From contig JBFMFR010000042.1 in assembly GCA_040752025.1 (NCBI GenBank), forward strand, positions 1 through 64,000: a stretch of 64,000 nt of DNA. The letters are read 5' to 3'. The translations under genes and the position numbers were made by a program. This DNA is from JBFMFR01 sp040752025 (GTDB lineage: Bacteria > Chloroflexota > Anaerolineae > Anaerolineales > UBA4823). Shown piece by piece: positions 16,944-25,756 of the stretch. The notes under the pieces were generated by a model, which saw nothing but the letters and a program-made list of their open reading frames with translations, ran no database searches and had not been told where the DNA came from. The stretch's first letter is position 1; every line of letters begins with the position of its first letter.

Positions 16944-19022
16944 CTATGGGCAGTTTTCAGGATCGTCACGAGGCGCCAACAACTGGATTTTGGTCTCATC
17001 CAGGGTAAGGATTGGGGTGTAGTAGCACAGCAAAGGCCGGGATACCCAGAAGACCCAGGCATTGTTCTCTTCGTTGAAACTAAAGCGGGTGCCTTTGGCC
17101 CTGGTTACCAGGGGTTCGCTGACGATGAGTTGAAAGCGTTGGCTGGCCAGGTCTGAATAAAACTGCTCGAAATAAGCTGCATCACCGGCCATAGCCTTAT
17201 CCATCATATACTTCTTTTCATATTCTGGAATGAGATCAATGTTTTTCAGGTAGCCGAATGTCAGCAACTGGCGCTGGTCGATGAAAAGGATTTCGCCTTT
17301 CTTCTGCGCTTTTTTTACATAGGAGGCCACCTGGCTCAAGGCTCGCTCGGTGGCCTCTGGCGCAGGTAGCTGCAGGGGTTTGGCGTCTTTCATGGCGTTC
17401 CAGGCGGGCAAGATGAGCGCCAGGGCCAGGATGCCAGAAATCCACGTGGGCCTTTTCTCTAATGTACCTGGCTTGATCTGGCGCAAGGCCAGGCCAGCTA
17501 ACAGTGCCAGAGTGATCAAGAACATATCTAGGTTGTGTAAATTATTGCCCCCGCCAATCTTGACGCTGGCGACGATGCCCAGGGCCAGGAACGCCAGGCT
17601 GGCGGTGAAATATCCGAGCGCCTGGAGCCAGTTTACAGGCCAGCGCCGGGAGAGCGCCAGCCAAACCAGGAGGATGATGAGCGGCAAAGCCGCCAGCGCC
17701 AGGCCGATTACGATCCCATCCGGATAGGTGACATTAGGGAACAGGCGGGACCACAGCAGGGGCTGGGATAATGCCGTACTGCCAGCAACGCTTTTGGGAG
17801 ATAGGAGCTTGGGGTTCGCTAACGCCCCGCCAGCCAGGGCGGCCAGGCCTACCAGGGCAATGGGGAACAGTCGTAAAACTTGCTGCCACCGGCGCGGGCC
17901 GTTAGTTTCGAATTGAAAGCCTGCCAATAAAATGATTACGGCCCAGGCCGCGCTGGCAGGCAGCCAGGTCCAGCGGCTCGAGCTGGCGTAATAACCAGCC
18001 AGCGCTGCCGCTGCTATGGCCAGGCCCCATTTAACGATGACAGCGCCTGGCCGTCTGGAGGCTGCTTTGCCTGCCAGAGGAGTGGTATTGCTGCCGACCA
18101 GGGCAACGATCAGGATGGCGCCGAGCAGCAAGGGCGGGTAGATCGGTCCTTGAGCCAGGAAAAGATACACCCACAGACAAATGATCCATCTTGCCCTGTG
18201 GATTTTGCTTTGATCAAGCTGGCTCCAGCGCGCCAGTTGGCAGCCAAAGATCAGGTAAGGGATGATCCACAGTAAGGCGTCCCACAGGCGGTGGAACCAG
18301 ATGGGTGAGTTGGGGATATAAAACGGGATACCCCACAAGATGTGGCGGCCAGGCGAGTTGTAAGTTGTGGTGAGCTGCCCGCCATACTGGTAGCGCTGGG
18401 GGTCTACTTGTGTGGAATAGTCGTAAAAACGATTGCCTTCTGACCAGGAGAGCATAAACGGGTAGTCCGTGACGTTTGTCAGCAAACCAGCAATATAGAA
18501 GAACGTGCCTGTGAGCACGATTGCAAAGGCCAGGTTGGCTGGAGTGACGATGCGTACCGGTTGGTCAGTTAGCTGGTCTGCCGGGCCAGTGTGGGCGCCA
18601 CTGGGTGTAATCAAAGCAGCAATTAGCAAGCTGGCATCTATCAGGAAACTCAAGCGCAGGTACGGGCCGGTAAAGGTTCCCCCCAGATCTGTAAAGAGCA
18701 GGAACCAGGTGGAAAGCAGAACGATGGCAATCGCCAGAGGCAGGCGCAGCCTGCCGAGAGCTTTGATGCGCCTGGCAATGATTTCTTCCACCTGGCTGAA
18801 GCGCGAAGGTAGCCATAAGGCGAGCAGCCAGATCGCCAGAAAGCAAATGTGCAGGCCGAGGAAACCCAGGAAGCCAGCCGCCCACTTGGTGGAGAGCTTG
18901 CCCCACCACGAACCGATCGCCGGGGCCAGGACGAAGAATTCCTTACCCGCTCGCCACAGGATGTAGGCTGCCAGCAGACTGCCACCCAGGCGTAAGAGTA
19001 TATTCAGGCGCGTTGATTTCAT
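16944..19022 (-). CDS. Polytopic membrane protein, paralogue 3 of a locus-specific family
   Basis: A 692-residue protein with about 12 membrane segments, closely similar to the protein at 12303. Shared landmarks include YPFMLSWSEGNRFYDYS, SPGRHILWGI, PIWFHRLWDALL, NVTYPDGIVIGLALA and SVKIGGGNNLHNLDM near residue 487. The C-terminal domain has DQRQLLTFGYLKN, PEYEKKYMMDKAMAG, LIVSEP, FNEENNAWV and CYY, ending NCP. The shared C-terminal domain suggests a common extracytoplasmic step such as transfer or polymerisation of lipid-linked sugars. That is inference; no database family is recognised. Confidence 0.82.
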   Translation of the reverse strand: MKSTRLNILLRLGGSLLAAYILWRAGKEFFVLAPAIGSWWGKLSTKWAAGFLGFLGLHICFLAIWLLALWLPSRFSQVEEIIARRIKALGRLRLPLAIAIVLLSTWFLLFTDLGGTFTGPYLRLSFLIDASLLIAALITPSGAHTGPADQLTDQPVRIVTPANLAFAIVLTGTFFYIAGLLTNVTDYPFMLSWSEGNRFYDYSTQVDPQRYQYGGQLTTTYNSPGRHILWGIPFYIPNSPIWFHRLWDALLWIIPYLIFGCQLARWSQLDQSKIHRARWIICLWVYLFLAQGPIYPPLLLGAILIVALVGSNTTPLAGKAASRRPGAVIVKWGLAIAAAALAGYYASSSRWTWLPASAAWAVIILLAGFQFETNGPRRWQQVLRLFPIALVGLAALAGGALANPKLLSPKSVAGSTALSQPLLWSRLFPNVTYPDGIVIGLALAALPLIILLVWLALSRRWPVNWLQALGYFTASLAFLALGIVASVKIGGGNNLHNLDMFLITLALLAGLALRQIKPGTLEKRPTWISGILALALILPAWNAMKDAKPLQLPAPEATERALSQVASYVKKAQKKGEILFIDQRQLLTFGYLKNIDLIPEYEKKYMMDKAMAGDAAYFEQFYSDLASQRFQLIVSEPLVTRAKGTRFSFNEENNAWVFWVSRPLLCYYTPILTLDETKIQLLAPRDDPENCP

Positions 19023-19034
19023 CGTATGCGGATT

Positions 19035-20252
19035 CTACTGCGTTTCTATCTCTTTGTGTCCAGCGCCGTGCGGTGGGGCAGCGCCTCCGCTCAGGATGAG
19101 AGCCGCCCTGGCAGCCCAGGTATAACGCTGGGCAGTCTGGCGCGCCTGTGTGGCCAAGCGTTCTGTGAGAGCGGGATCGCTCTGCAAGCGCTGCAAGGCC
19201 TGGATCCAGGCCTGTGGATCATGCATAGAGAGCAGTATGGCGTTGTTTGAATTCAGCACCTCTTGCAGTACGGGTAGATCACTGGAAAGGATGGCGCGCT
19301 GGCAAGCTAAGTATTCAAACATCTTCATCGGGCTGAGGTAGCGGGCGATATCGCCGCCGGATGAAGCGGCTACATGTTGCTGGTACGGCATTAGCAGCAC
19401 GTCACAGGCTGCCTGGTAAAGGGGCAGCTCGGCGTTAGGGACAAAACCGGTGAAATGTACATTTTCCAGATTTTGAGCCTGCGCCTGGGCTTTCAGCCGG
19501 GCAACTTCCTGAGGCTCGCCGCCAACGATAAGAAAAGTGATCGTGGGGAGCTGCGCTGACAGTTGCAGGAGCAGGCCACTGCCTCTGCCTGGGTACAGGT
19601 GGCCGGTATAGCCTGCAGTAAAGCGGTCTGGTGGAATTGGGATGGCGCTGCTAATCTGCTCGCCTCGAGAGAGGCGCTGACGAGCTGCGAGCGGCGATGG
19701 TATGTGGGCATAACGGTCCAGATCGACGCCATCGGGAGCAATCAATGTAAACGGTGGTTTAGCCGGTGCAGCAAAGCGGGCAGCCAGATCGTTTGCCAGG
19801 GACCGGGTGATCACCACCAATCGCCGAGCGCCTGGGCCTCGCAAGAAGCGGTGGAACAGCCAGGGGGCTACCGTGCCCTGAGGTAAATCGTGTATTTCGA
19901 ATATGGTGGGCATGTTCAGCGTACTGGCAAGCGCGGCCACCTGGGGCAGGCGTGTATACAGCAGTTCGGCCTGCCAACTACGCGCCCAGCGCACGGCGCG
20001 CAGGCTGAAGTCGTAGCGGCGCAAGCGCGGGTGGGCCGCCAACCAATCGATTTCAAAAGTATGCTGCAAGCCGTAGTGGTGGGCCAAAGATTGCCAGGAA
20101 TGTTTTCCCCGGCTGGCTGCGGGTTGGGCAGTTGGTGCAGCCAGGCGCACCAGATGGCCTAGAGCACAAAATTCCTGGGTCATCTTCATCACCTGCAGGG
20201 TGTTGGCGCGACGGGCCGGGATCTCGGTAGGGGCAACGACAGCAATTTTCAA
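19035..20252 (-). CDS. Glycosyltransferase family 4
   Basis: A 405-residue GT-B transferase. The N-terminus KIAVVAPTEIPARRANTLQV is the acceptor-domain start. AGYTGHLYPGRGSGLLLQLS opens the donor domain, and SPMKMFEYLACQRAILSSDL contains the conserved Glu region. The start is a TTG six bases beyond the flippase stop, with only a weak ribosome site, so translation may depend on coupling. It lies upstream of paralogue 3 in the same operon. Confidence 0.88.
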   Translation of the reverse strand: MKIAVVAPTEIPARRANTLQVMKMTQEFCALGHLVRLAAPTAQPAASRGKHSWQSLAHHYGLQHTFEIDWLAAHPRLRRYDFSLRAVRWARSWQAELLYTRLPQVAALASTLNMPTIFEIHDLPQGTVAPWLFHRFLRGPGARRLVVITRSLANDLAARFAAPAKPPFTLIAPDGVDLDRYAHIPSPLAARQRLSRGEQISSAIPIPPDRFTAGYTGHLYPGRGSGLLLQLSAQLPTITFLIVGGEPQEVARLKAQAQAQNLENVHFTGFVPNAELPLYQAACDVLLMPYQQHVAASSGGDIARYLSPMKMFEYLACQRAILSSDLPVLQEVLNSNNAILLSMHDPQAWIQALQRLQSDPALTERLATQARQTAQRYTWAARAALILSGGAAPPHGAGHKEIETQ

Positions 20253-20258
20253 TACGTG

Positions 20259-21605
20259 TTACTCGGAGTTGACAAGCAGCGAGCGGATCTTGATCAGAGA
20301 GATGATCGATCCTACCCAGTAAAAGCCAGCCAGCAGGGCTGCGCTGGCCAGGTAACCATAGCGCGGCACGAAGAGAGCGATGCCCAGTACTTTGAGTGCG
20401 GCCAATACCAGGTTCAGACGGGCGGGGAAGCCGGCTTCACCAAAGGCAAGCAGCGCCACGCGCCGCCAGTAGAATGTGTTGGCAGCCAGCAGACCAATCG
20501 ACAGGATCACCAGGGCGGGGTAGGCGGGGAGCAATTCGGGTGTATATACGTAGTTGATCAGGGGCTGCCCGAGCAAGATCAGGAATAGTGTCACTACCAG
20601 GGTGTAGCCGCCGGCGATGAACGAGCCTTGCTTGAGAATGTAACGCATGTTGGCGTAATTCTTGCGCGCCACTTCACGGGAAAGCTCTGGATAAGTGGCC
20701 TGGGGCATGGGGTTGACAGGGATCTGCACCAGGTTTGCCAACGCCAGCGCCAGCTTGTAATAGCCGGTTTCTAGATTTGAGCGGAAGAAGGATACCCACA
20801 ACAGTTCGCTGTCTTTGGTGACCAGGCTGAGCGAGGCACTGATGTTGGTGCTGATGGCGAAATGGGCCACTTCACGCGCCTGGGGGCGCAGCAACCGGAC
20901 TGGAGCGCGCCACCAATCTTTACCCCAGTGTTGGGTGGCCACGTGTAAGGCTGCCAGGGTCAACCCCAAAGCGCCGATGGCTTTGCCAATGGCGTAAGCC
21001 AGCAACACTTCGAGCAAACCACCATGAAACAGGTATGCCAGGGCGATGACAGCCAGCGTAATCAAACTTTGTACCACGTTCAGAACCGCCATACGGCGGA
21101 AGCGATCGAAGATTTGCAGCAGGCCAATCGAGCTTTCTGAAATCAGATTGGCTAAGACGATCAGGCCATAGATGATGAACAGGTTGGTGGTAGTGATATC
21201 CTTAGCAAAAAATTGAGCGCCGATTGGGGCTAAAAGCCAGACCAGGCCGAAAGCTACCAGGGAGGCTAACATTTCAACCAGGGCCGCCAGCTTGAAAACA
21301 GCCGCAGCCCGGGCTTGATCTTGGTTTTCCGTGTACTGCCCTACGTATTTGATCACCAGCTCATTCATGCGAAAGGATGCCAGGTTGTTGATCACGCTGG
21401 TGAAAACGGTGATCGTTCCCAGGATGCCAAAATCGGCCACGCTCAGGATACGCACGACCAGGATGCCCTGCAGCATGCTCAGGGCCGCAGAAATGCCGGA
21501 GGCGCTGAATAGATAGCCGGTGTTTTTGACGATTCGCCGGCTTAGCTCATTTCCAAGCAATCGCTGCAAAAGCGCGCCGATGCGAGCAAGTAGAGAAGTG
21601 AACAT
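20259..21605 (-). CDS. Wzx-type polysaccharide flippase (MATE/PST family)
   Basis: A 448-residue integral membrane protein with about 12-14 hydrophobic segments. The start region RRIVKNTGYLFSASGISAAL and the following VRILSVADFGILGTI match the typical Wzx/RfbX opening, in which a short amphipathic segment precedes the first helix and a G-x-x-G loop follows. Its expected role is to flip undecaprenyl-diphosphate-linked glycan units across the membrane. No obvious Wzy or Wzz lies in the window, so one of the unassigned polytopic proteins may polymerise the product. Confidence 0.9.
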   Translation of the reverse strand: MFTSLLARIGALLQRLLGNELSRRIVKNTGYLFSASGISAALSMLQGILVVRILSVADFGILGTITVFTSVINNLASFRMNELVIKYVGQYTENQDQARAAAVFKLAALVEMLASLVAFGLVWLLAPIGAQFFAKDITTTNLFIIYGLIVLANLISESSIGLLQIFDRFRRMAVLNVVQSLITLAVIALAYLFHGGLLEVLLAYAIGKAIGALGLTLAALHVATQHWGKDWWRAPVRLLRPQAREVAHFAISTNISASLSLVTKDSELLWVSFFRSNLETGYYKLALALANLVQIPVNPMPQATYPELSREVARKNYANMRYILKQGSFIAGGYTLVVTLFLILLGQPLINYVYTPELLPAYPALVILSIGLLAANTFYWRRVALLAFGEAGFPARLNLVLAALKVLGIALFVPRYGYLASAALLAGFYWVGSIISLIKIRSLLVNSE

Positions 21606-21650
21606 TTCGCGCGGGCTCGAAGACGGGATTACAAGTGTTGCCCCATCTGC

Positions 21651-22640
21651 TCAGATCGTTTTTACCTGGCTGGCCCAGGGCTGTTCGGCTTGATACCAGG
21701 AGACCAGGTTGGCGACGCCTTCTTGCAGCGATACCCGCGGTTCCCAGCCCAACAGGTGCCTGGCCTTTTCGACACTGGCCCAATTGGCTAACATATCGGC
21801 AGGGTGAGCGGGGAAATGTTCTACCAGGGCTTTGCGACCGATCAGCCCTTCCAGCATGTCAATGAGCTGGTTAATCCTGATCGTTTCGTGCCCGCCCAGG
21901 TTGATGACTTCGAAACCGAGCGGCTTGAGGCCCAGGATCGTGCCGCGCGCAATATCATCGATGTAGGTGAAGCCGCGGGATTGTTCACCGTCGCCGTTTA
22001 CTTTCACAGGCAGGCCCTCGCTGATCCATTGGGTGAAGCGGAACATGGACATATCCGGCCGCCCGGCGGGCCCGTAAACTGTGAAGTAGCGGAAGATGGT
22101 AACATCCAGGTTGTAGAGAAAATGATAAACGTGACATAGCGCCTCAGCCCCTTTCTTGCTGGCCGCATAGGCCTGCAAGGGGTGGTTGCTGTCGGCATCC
22201 TCGGGAGTGGGCAGCGGGGCGTTGGCGCCGTAAATGCTGGATGTAGACGCCAGGACAAATTTCGGTAAGTGATGTTGTTTGCAGAACTCCAACAGATTGA
22301 GTGTGCCGGTTACATTGGTGTCGATATACACCCAGGGATCTTCAACGGACTGCCGCACACCTGCACGGGCTGCCAGGTTGATAATGCCGTCAAACTGTGG
22401 CCTTTCTCCTTGGGAACTAAAGTTGGCGGTTTCCAGGGCGTTGCGATCGCTGATGTCGATGTGGTGAAAAGAGAAATTCGCGCGGTCTGACAGGCGTTTC
22501 AAGCGCCAGTGTTTAATGGTGACATCGTACGCATCGTTCAGATTGTCGATGCCGGCTACCATATGGCCTTCATCCAGTAGAATTTCTGCAACCCGCGCGC
22601 CGATGAACCCTGCCGCGCCTGTTACCAGGTAATTAGCCAT
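21651..22640 (-). CDS. UDP-glucuronate 4-epimerase-like NAD-dependent epimerase
   Basis: A 329-residue extended short-chain dehydrogenase. YLVTGAAGFIGARVAEILL is the NAD-binding GxxGxxG, LASTSSIYG holds the catalytic Ser region, and YAASKKGAEALCH the YxxxK pair. YFTVYGPAGRPDMSMFRFTQ is typical of uronate 4-epimerases. The ATG at 22640 has AAGGAG correctly spaced; a 20-codon upstream extension lacks support. It probably interconverts UDP-glucuronate and UDP-galacturonate (or the N-acetyl forms) made by the neighbouring dehydrogenase, giving uronic acid donors for the glycan. Confidence 0.88.
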   Translation of the reverse strand: MANYLVTGAAGFIGARVAEILLDEGHMVAGIDNLNDAYDVTIKHWRLKRLSDRANFSFHHIDISDRNALETANFSSQGERPQFDGIINLAARAGVRQSVEDPWVYIDTNVTGTLNLLEFCKQHHLPKFVLASTSSIYGANAPLPTPEDADSNHPLQAYAASKKGAEALCHVYHFLYNLDVTIFRYFTVYGPAGRPDMSMFRFTQWISEGLPVKVNGDGEQSRGFTYIDDIARGTILGLKPLGFEVINLGGHETIRINQLIDMLEGLIGRKALVEHFPAHPADMLANWASVEKARHLLGWEPRVSLQEGVANLVSWYQAEQPWASQVKTI

Positions 22641-22763
22641 GTTTCTCCTTCTTTTGGTGTTTCCAGGGACTGCCCTGTGGAAAACTGTTTTGCCCGGCAT
22701 AATCTGGCTCAGCGAATCCGCTTGAGACAGCCCCTGGAGAAATTATGCTTGGTTCGATCTGGC

Positions 22764-24101
22764 TTAGAGCCTGACCACCTTGGGGTTGGATTTGCCCAGG
22801 CTGCCCAGGGCGTTGCGCGTGTCGACAATCAAGGGCGCTTCGTCCAGGATGGTGGTGTAATCGTAACTGCTGTGGTTGGTGACAATCACGACACAATCCA
22901 CCTGGCGCACTGCTTCCAAGAGATCGGGAACGCAGCTCATTTCCCAGCCTTCGTGGCGCAGATTCGAAATGTATGGGTCATGATATGAGACCTGCGCGCC
23001 CTTCTGCTCCAGCAAACCGATCACATCCAGAGCGGGCGACTCGCGCAGATCGTCGATATCTGGCTTGTAGGAAACTCCAAGGATGAGCACACGGCTGCCT
23101 TTGATCGATTTCTGGTGTTCATTCAGGGCATCCTGCACCAGGCCGACCACGTAGCGCGGCATGCCGGTGTTGATCTCTGAGGCCAGCTCGATGAAGCGAG
23201 CGGTATAGTTCAAGGCGCGCAGTTTCCAAGACAGATATAGCGGATCGATGGGAATGCAGTGGCCGCCCAGTCCGGGGCCAGGGGTGAACTTCATGAAGCC
23301 GAAGGGTTTCGTAGCAGCCGCGTCGATCACCTCCCAAACATCTACGCCCAGGCGTTCACACATGATCGCCATTTCGTTGACCAGGCCAATGTTGATCATG
23401 CGGAAGGTGTTTTCCAACAGTTTCGCCATCTCGGCAACTTCGGCGGAAGAAACGGATACCACGGTTTGCAGAGCCTGTTGATACCAGGCTGTCGACACCT
23501 GGGTGCAAGCCGGGGTGATGCCGCCGACAACTTTGGGGGTGTTCAACGTGGTCCAGTCCAGGCGACCCGGGTCGACGCGCTCAGGCGAGAAGGCCAGGAA
23601 GAAGTTTTCACCGATGACCAGCCCTTTTTCTTCACCCAACTTGGGCAACAAGATTTCGCGCGTGGTCCCAGGGTAGGTGGTCGATTCGAGCACGACAACC
23701 ATGCTGGGGTGCATATACTTCGCCAGTTCTTCTGTGGCGCTGAGGATATAGGACAGGTCTGGATCTCCCGTTTTGCGCAAAGGCGTGGGCACGCAAATGC
23801 TGACGGCATCGCTGTCCTTCAACACAGAGAAATCGGTTGTGGCGGTTAATTTCCCGGCTGAGACCAGGCGAGCAATCTGTTCGCTGGGCACATCCTGGAT
23901 GTGGCTTTCACCGCGAAGGACGGTTTCTACTTTGCGTGAATCAGGATCGATGCCTGTCACAGTAAAACCAGCTTCGGCAAAAACAGTTGCAAAGGGCAGG
24001 CCCACATAGCCAAGGCCGAGTACGGCCACTTTGGCTGTTCGATCAGTCAGCTTCTTGGTCAGAGCAGACTGAACCTGAGATTGTTGTGTTGCGTCTATCA
24101 T
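22764..24101 (-). CDS. UDP-sugar 6-dehydrogenase (UgdH/WbpA family)
   Basis: A 445-residue protein with all landmarks of UDP-glucose/UDP-HexNAc dehydrogenases: AVLGLGYVGLPFATVFAEAG (NAD site), VPTPLRK, ESTTYPGTT, KLLENTFRMINIGLVNEMA, and GPGLGGHCIPIDPLYLSWK with the catalytic Cys. The wording around the active site resembles the UDP-N-acetyl-hexosamine dehydrogenase branch (WbpA/TviB) more than UDP-glucose dehydrogenase, but this cannot be settled by eye. GAGGAAAA precedes the ATG. With the downstream epimerase it forms a uronate-supply pair. Confidence 0.92.
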   Translation of the reverse strand: MIDATQQSQVQSALTKKLTDRTAKVAVLGLGYVGLPFATVFAEAGFTVTGIDPDSRKVETVLRGESHIQDVPSEQIARLVSAGKLTATTDFSVLKDSDAVSICVPTPLRKTGDPDLSYILSATEELAKYMHPSMVVVLESTTYPGTTREILLPKLGEEKGLVIGENFFLAFSPERVDPGRLDWTTLNTPKVVGGITPACTQVSTAWYQQALQTVVSVSSAEVAEMAKLLENTFRMINIGLVNEMAIMCERLGVDVWEVIDAAATKPFGFMKFTPGPGLGGHCIPIDPLYLSWKLRALNYTARFIELASEINTGMPRYVVGLVQDALNEHQKSIKGSRVLILGVSYKPDIDDLRESPALDVIGLLEQKGAQVSYHDPYISNLRHEGWEMSCVPDLLEAVRQVDCVVIVTNHSSYDYTTILDEAPLIVDTRNALGSLGKSNPKVVRL

Positions 24102-24177
24102 ATATTTTCCTCTGATTTGAGAATTGGATCAACTTGCCCGGAAGGAGGCTGCTCAAGAGCGTCTTGTTCGGGTAATT

Positions 24178-25089
24178 CTAAACGGTCTGAGTATATCCGA
24201 AAAAATCCGAGAGTTGCTCCTGCATTTTTTGGTTCAAAGCGGCGACTTCATCTTCGCTGAGATAATCTACGAAGCCATGCACCTTACCCTTGCGAGTTTT
24301 GTACGAGTCGCCGTCTTGCTGATCAGCCGGGTTGAGTATGCCCGACTGGAATTTCTTCTCGGCTTCCATTTTGCGCATGTTTTCAAAGGAGGCGAATTCG
24401 AGCGCTTCCGTGATGGTCTCCTCGTTAACTGCTGTCAAACCCAGGAAATCCAGCGCCTGGCGCAGGTGCGCTTGTGGATCTGCGCGCAGATCCTCGTAGC
24501 GGACCAGCAAAAAGCCCTTGGGGATGTGCCGATTGCGCGCCCATATGTTGTAATAGGCCAGAATGGTATCGAAACCGCCCACTGGCTGGTTGATGAAATC
24601 GGACAGGCTGCCTTCGAACACAGCTTTACGGTTTTCGTAGGGATTATCGCCAAAGATGTGGCCGCGCTTGCTCATTTCGAAGTAACTGGATACGATCACA
24701 TCCCGTGGGTCGCGCACCAGGAAAATAATCTTCTTGCCCCTGTATTTGGTCTTGGATGCCTCTAGCTCACCGGGGGTCTTAAGCATGGGACGATCGTCGT
24801 GAATGACGGTAATCCTGGGGATGCCTGGTGGAAATTTGCGCGCATCTCTCAGGAAAAGGATATCTTCATCCTCGGGCAGCGCCAGGTGACGAGAGATCGC
24901 TCTGCCCATCATCAAACGCAACCAGGTCCTTCCGCACTTGGGATACGAAAGCAGGTAGGCGTCCGTGTTGCGGAGAGCATACCAGCGCAGCATCTGAGGT
25001 GGAAGGATGGATCGCAGCCTGCCGCGAGTGGCGGCTGGCAGGCGATCGTAGGCGGAGCGGATCGATTGGCGGAACGAGTACCGCTTCAT
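24178..25089 (-). CDS. PAPS-dependent sulfotransferase
   Basis: A 303-residue sulfotransferase of the Sulfotransfer_1 type. YLLSYPKCGRTWLRLMMG is the 5'-phosphosulfate loop, IIFLVRDPRDVIVSSYFEM gives the 3'-phosphate Arg and Ser, and KTRKGKVHGFVDYLSEDEV carries the C-terminal RKG motif. It is distinct in sequence from the sulfotransferase at 10155, so the locus has two different sulfation activities. Its start overlaps the stop of the uracil-DNA glycosylase gene by one base, so it may be transcribed from the housekeeping operon upstream. Confidence 0.9.
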   Translation of the reverse strand: MKRYSFRQSIRSAYDRLPAATRGRLRSILPPQMLRWYALRNTDAYLLSYPKCGRTWLRLMMGRAISRHLALPEDEDILFLRDARKFPPGIPRITVIHDDRPMLKTPGELEASKTKYRGKKIIFLVRDPRDVIVSSYFEMSKRGHIFGDNPYENRKAVFEGSLSDFINQPVGGFDTILAYYNIWARNRHIPKGFLLVRYEDLRADPQAHLRQALDFLGLTAVNEETITEALEFASFENMRKMEAEKKFQSGILNPADQQDGDSYKTRKGKVHGFVDYLSEDEVAALNQKMQEQLSDFFGYTQTV

Positions 25090-25715
25090 TAGAACAGGCT
25101 TAGCTGCTTGGGTTCTTTCTTCTCAACAGGGGCTTGTTCCTGGTATTCGGGAACACTGCCAACTTGTGTGATCAAATCGGGCAAGCGGGCAAAATCAGCC
25201 TCAATTGTAGATCGCAAACTATGTTGGTGCAGTGCAGCCGCCGGGTGATACATGGCAACGATCAGGCGACCGCGGACTTTGACGGATTGGCCGTGGATTT
25301 CGCTGATCTTGGCGTTAGGCAGGAAATGTGCCATAGAAAAGCGGCCCAGTGTTACGATGACTTTAGGATTGATCGCCTGAATCTGTCGTTCCAGGTAGGC
25401 GCTGCATGCCGCGAGTTCATCTGGTTGTGGGTCACGGTTGCCCGGCGGGCGGCATTTGACTACGTTGCCGATGAATACATCCGAGCGTTTCATGTTGATT
25501 TGGGCGAGCAATTCGTCCAGGAATTTCCCGGCCGCGCCAACGAAAGGCCGGCCTTGCTCATTTTCATGAAAACCAGGGCCCTCGCCGATGAACATAATAT
25601 CGGCGTTGGCCGGGCCTTCGCCGGGAACACCATTTTTACGGGAATGGTGCAGAACACAGCGCGTGCATGTAGCTACTTCTTGGGCAATCGTTTTTAATTC
25701 TTCTTCAGGTTTCAT
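25089..25715 (-). CDS. Uracil-DNA glycosylase, family 4 (iron-sulfur type)
   Basis: A 208-residue enzyme that removes uracil from DNA. CTRCVLHHSRKNGVPGEG carries the first two cluster cysteines and the GEGPG loop follows. GRPFVGAAGKFLDELL and NVVKCRPPGNRDPQPDELAA carry the next conserved parts including the third Cys, and AACSAYL the fourth. MYHPAAALH is the C-terminal His motif. The ATG at 25715 has AGGAG upstream; a 34-codon extension would run into the rimI gene. It is last but one in a DNA-repair and tRNA-modification operon. Confidence 0.93.
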   Translation of the reverse strand: MKPEEELKTIAQEVATCTRCVLHHSRKNGVPGEGPANADIMFIGEGPGFHENEQGRPFVGAAGKFLDELLAQINMKRSDVFIGNVVKCRPPGNRDPQPDELAACSAYLERQIQAINPKVIVTLGRFSMAHFLPNAKISEIHGQSVKVRGRLIVAMYHPAAALHQHSLRSTIEADFARLPDLITQVGSVPEYQEQAPVEKKEPKQLSLF

Positions 25716-25756
25716 TGTGTCTCTCCTAGAACGATTTACATCCGGCGTTCTTGCAA

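Noticed and set aside
16910..17062. Upstream extension of the ArnT-like gene (51 codons)
   Set aside because: It would overlap the 3' end of paralogue 3 by 119 bases and is Cys/Pro-rich without a conserved start.
22641..22763. Hairpin-like sequence (TTTCCAGGG with CCCTGTGGAAA) between the epimerase and dehydrogenase genes
   Set aside because: The stem has a bulge and no T tract, and the two genes probably share a transcript. It is not strong enough to call as a terminator.
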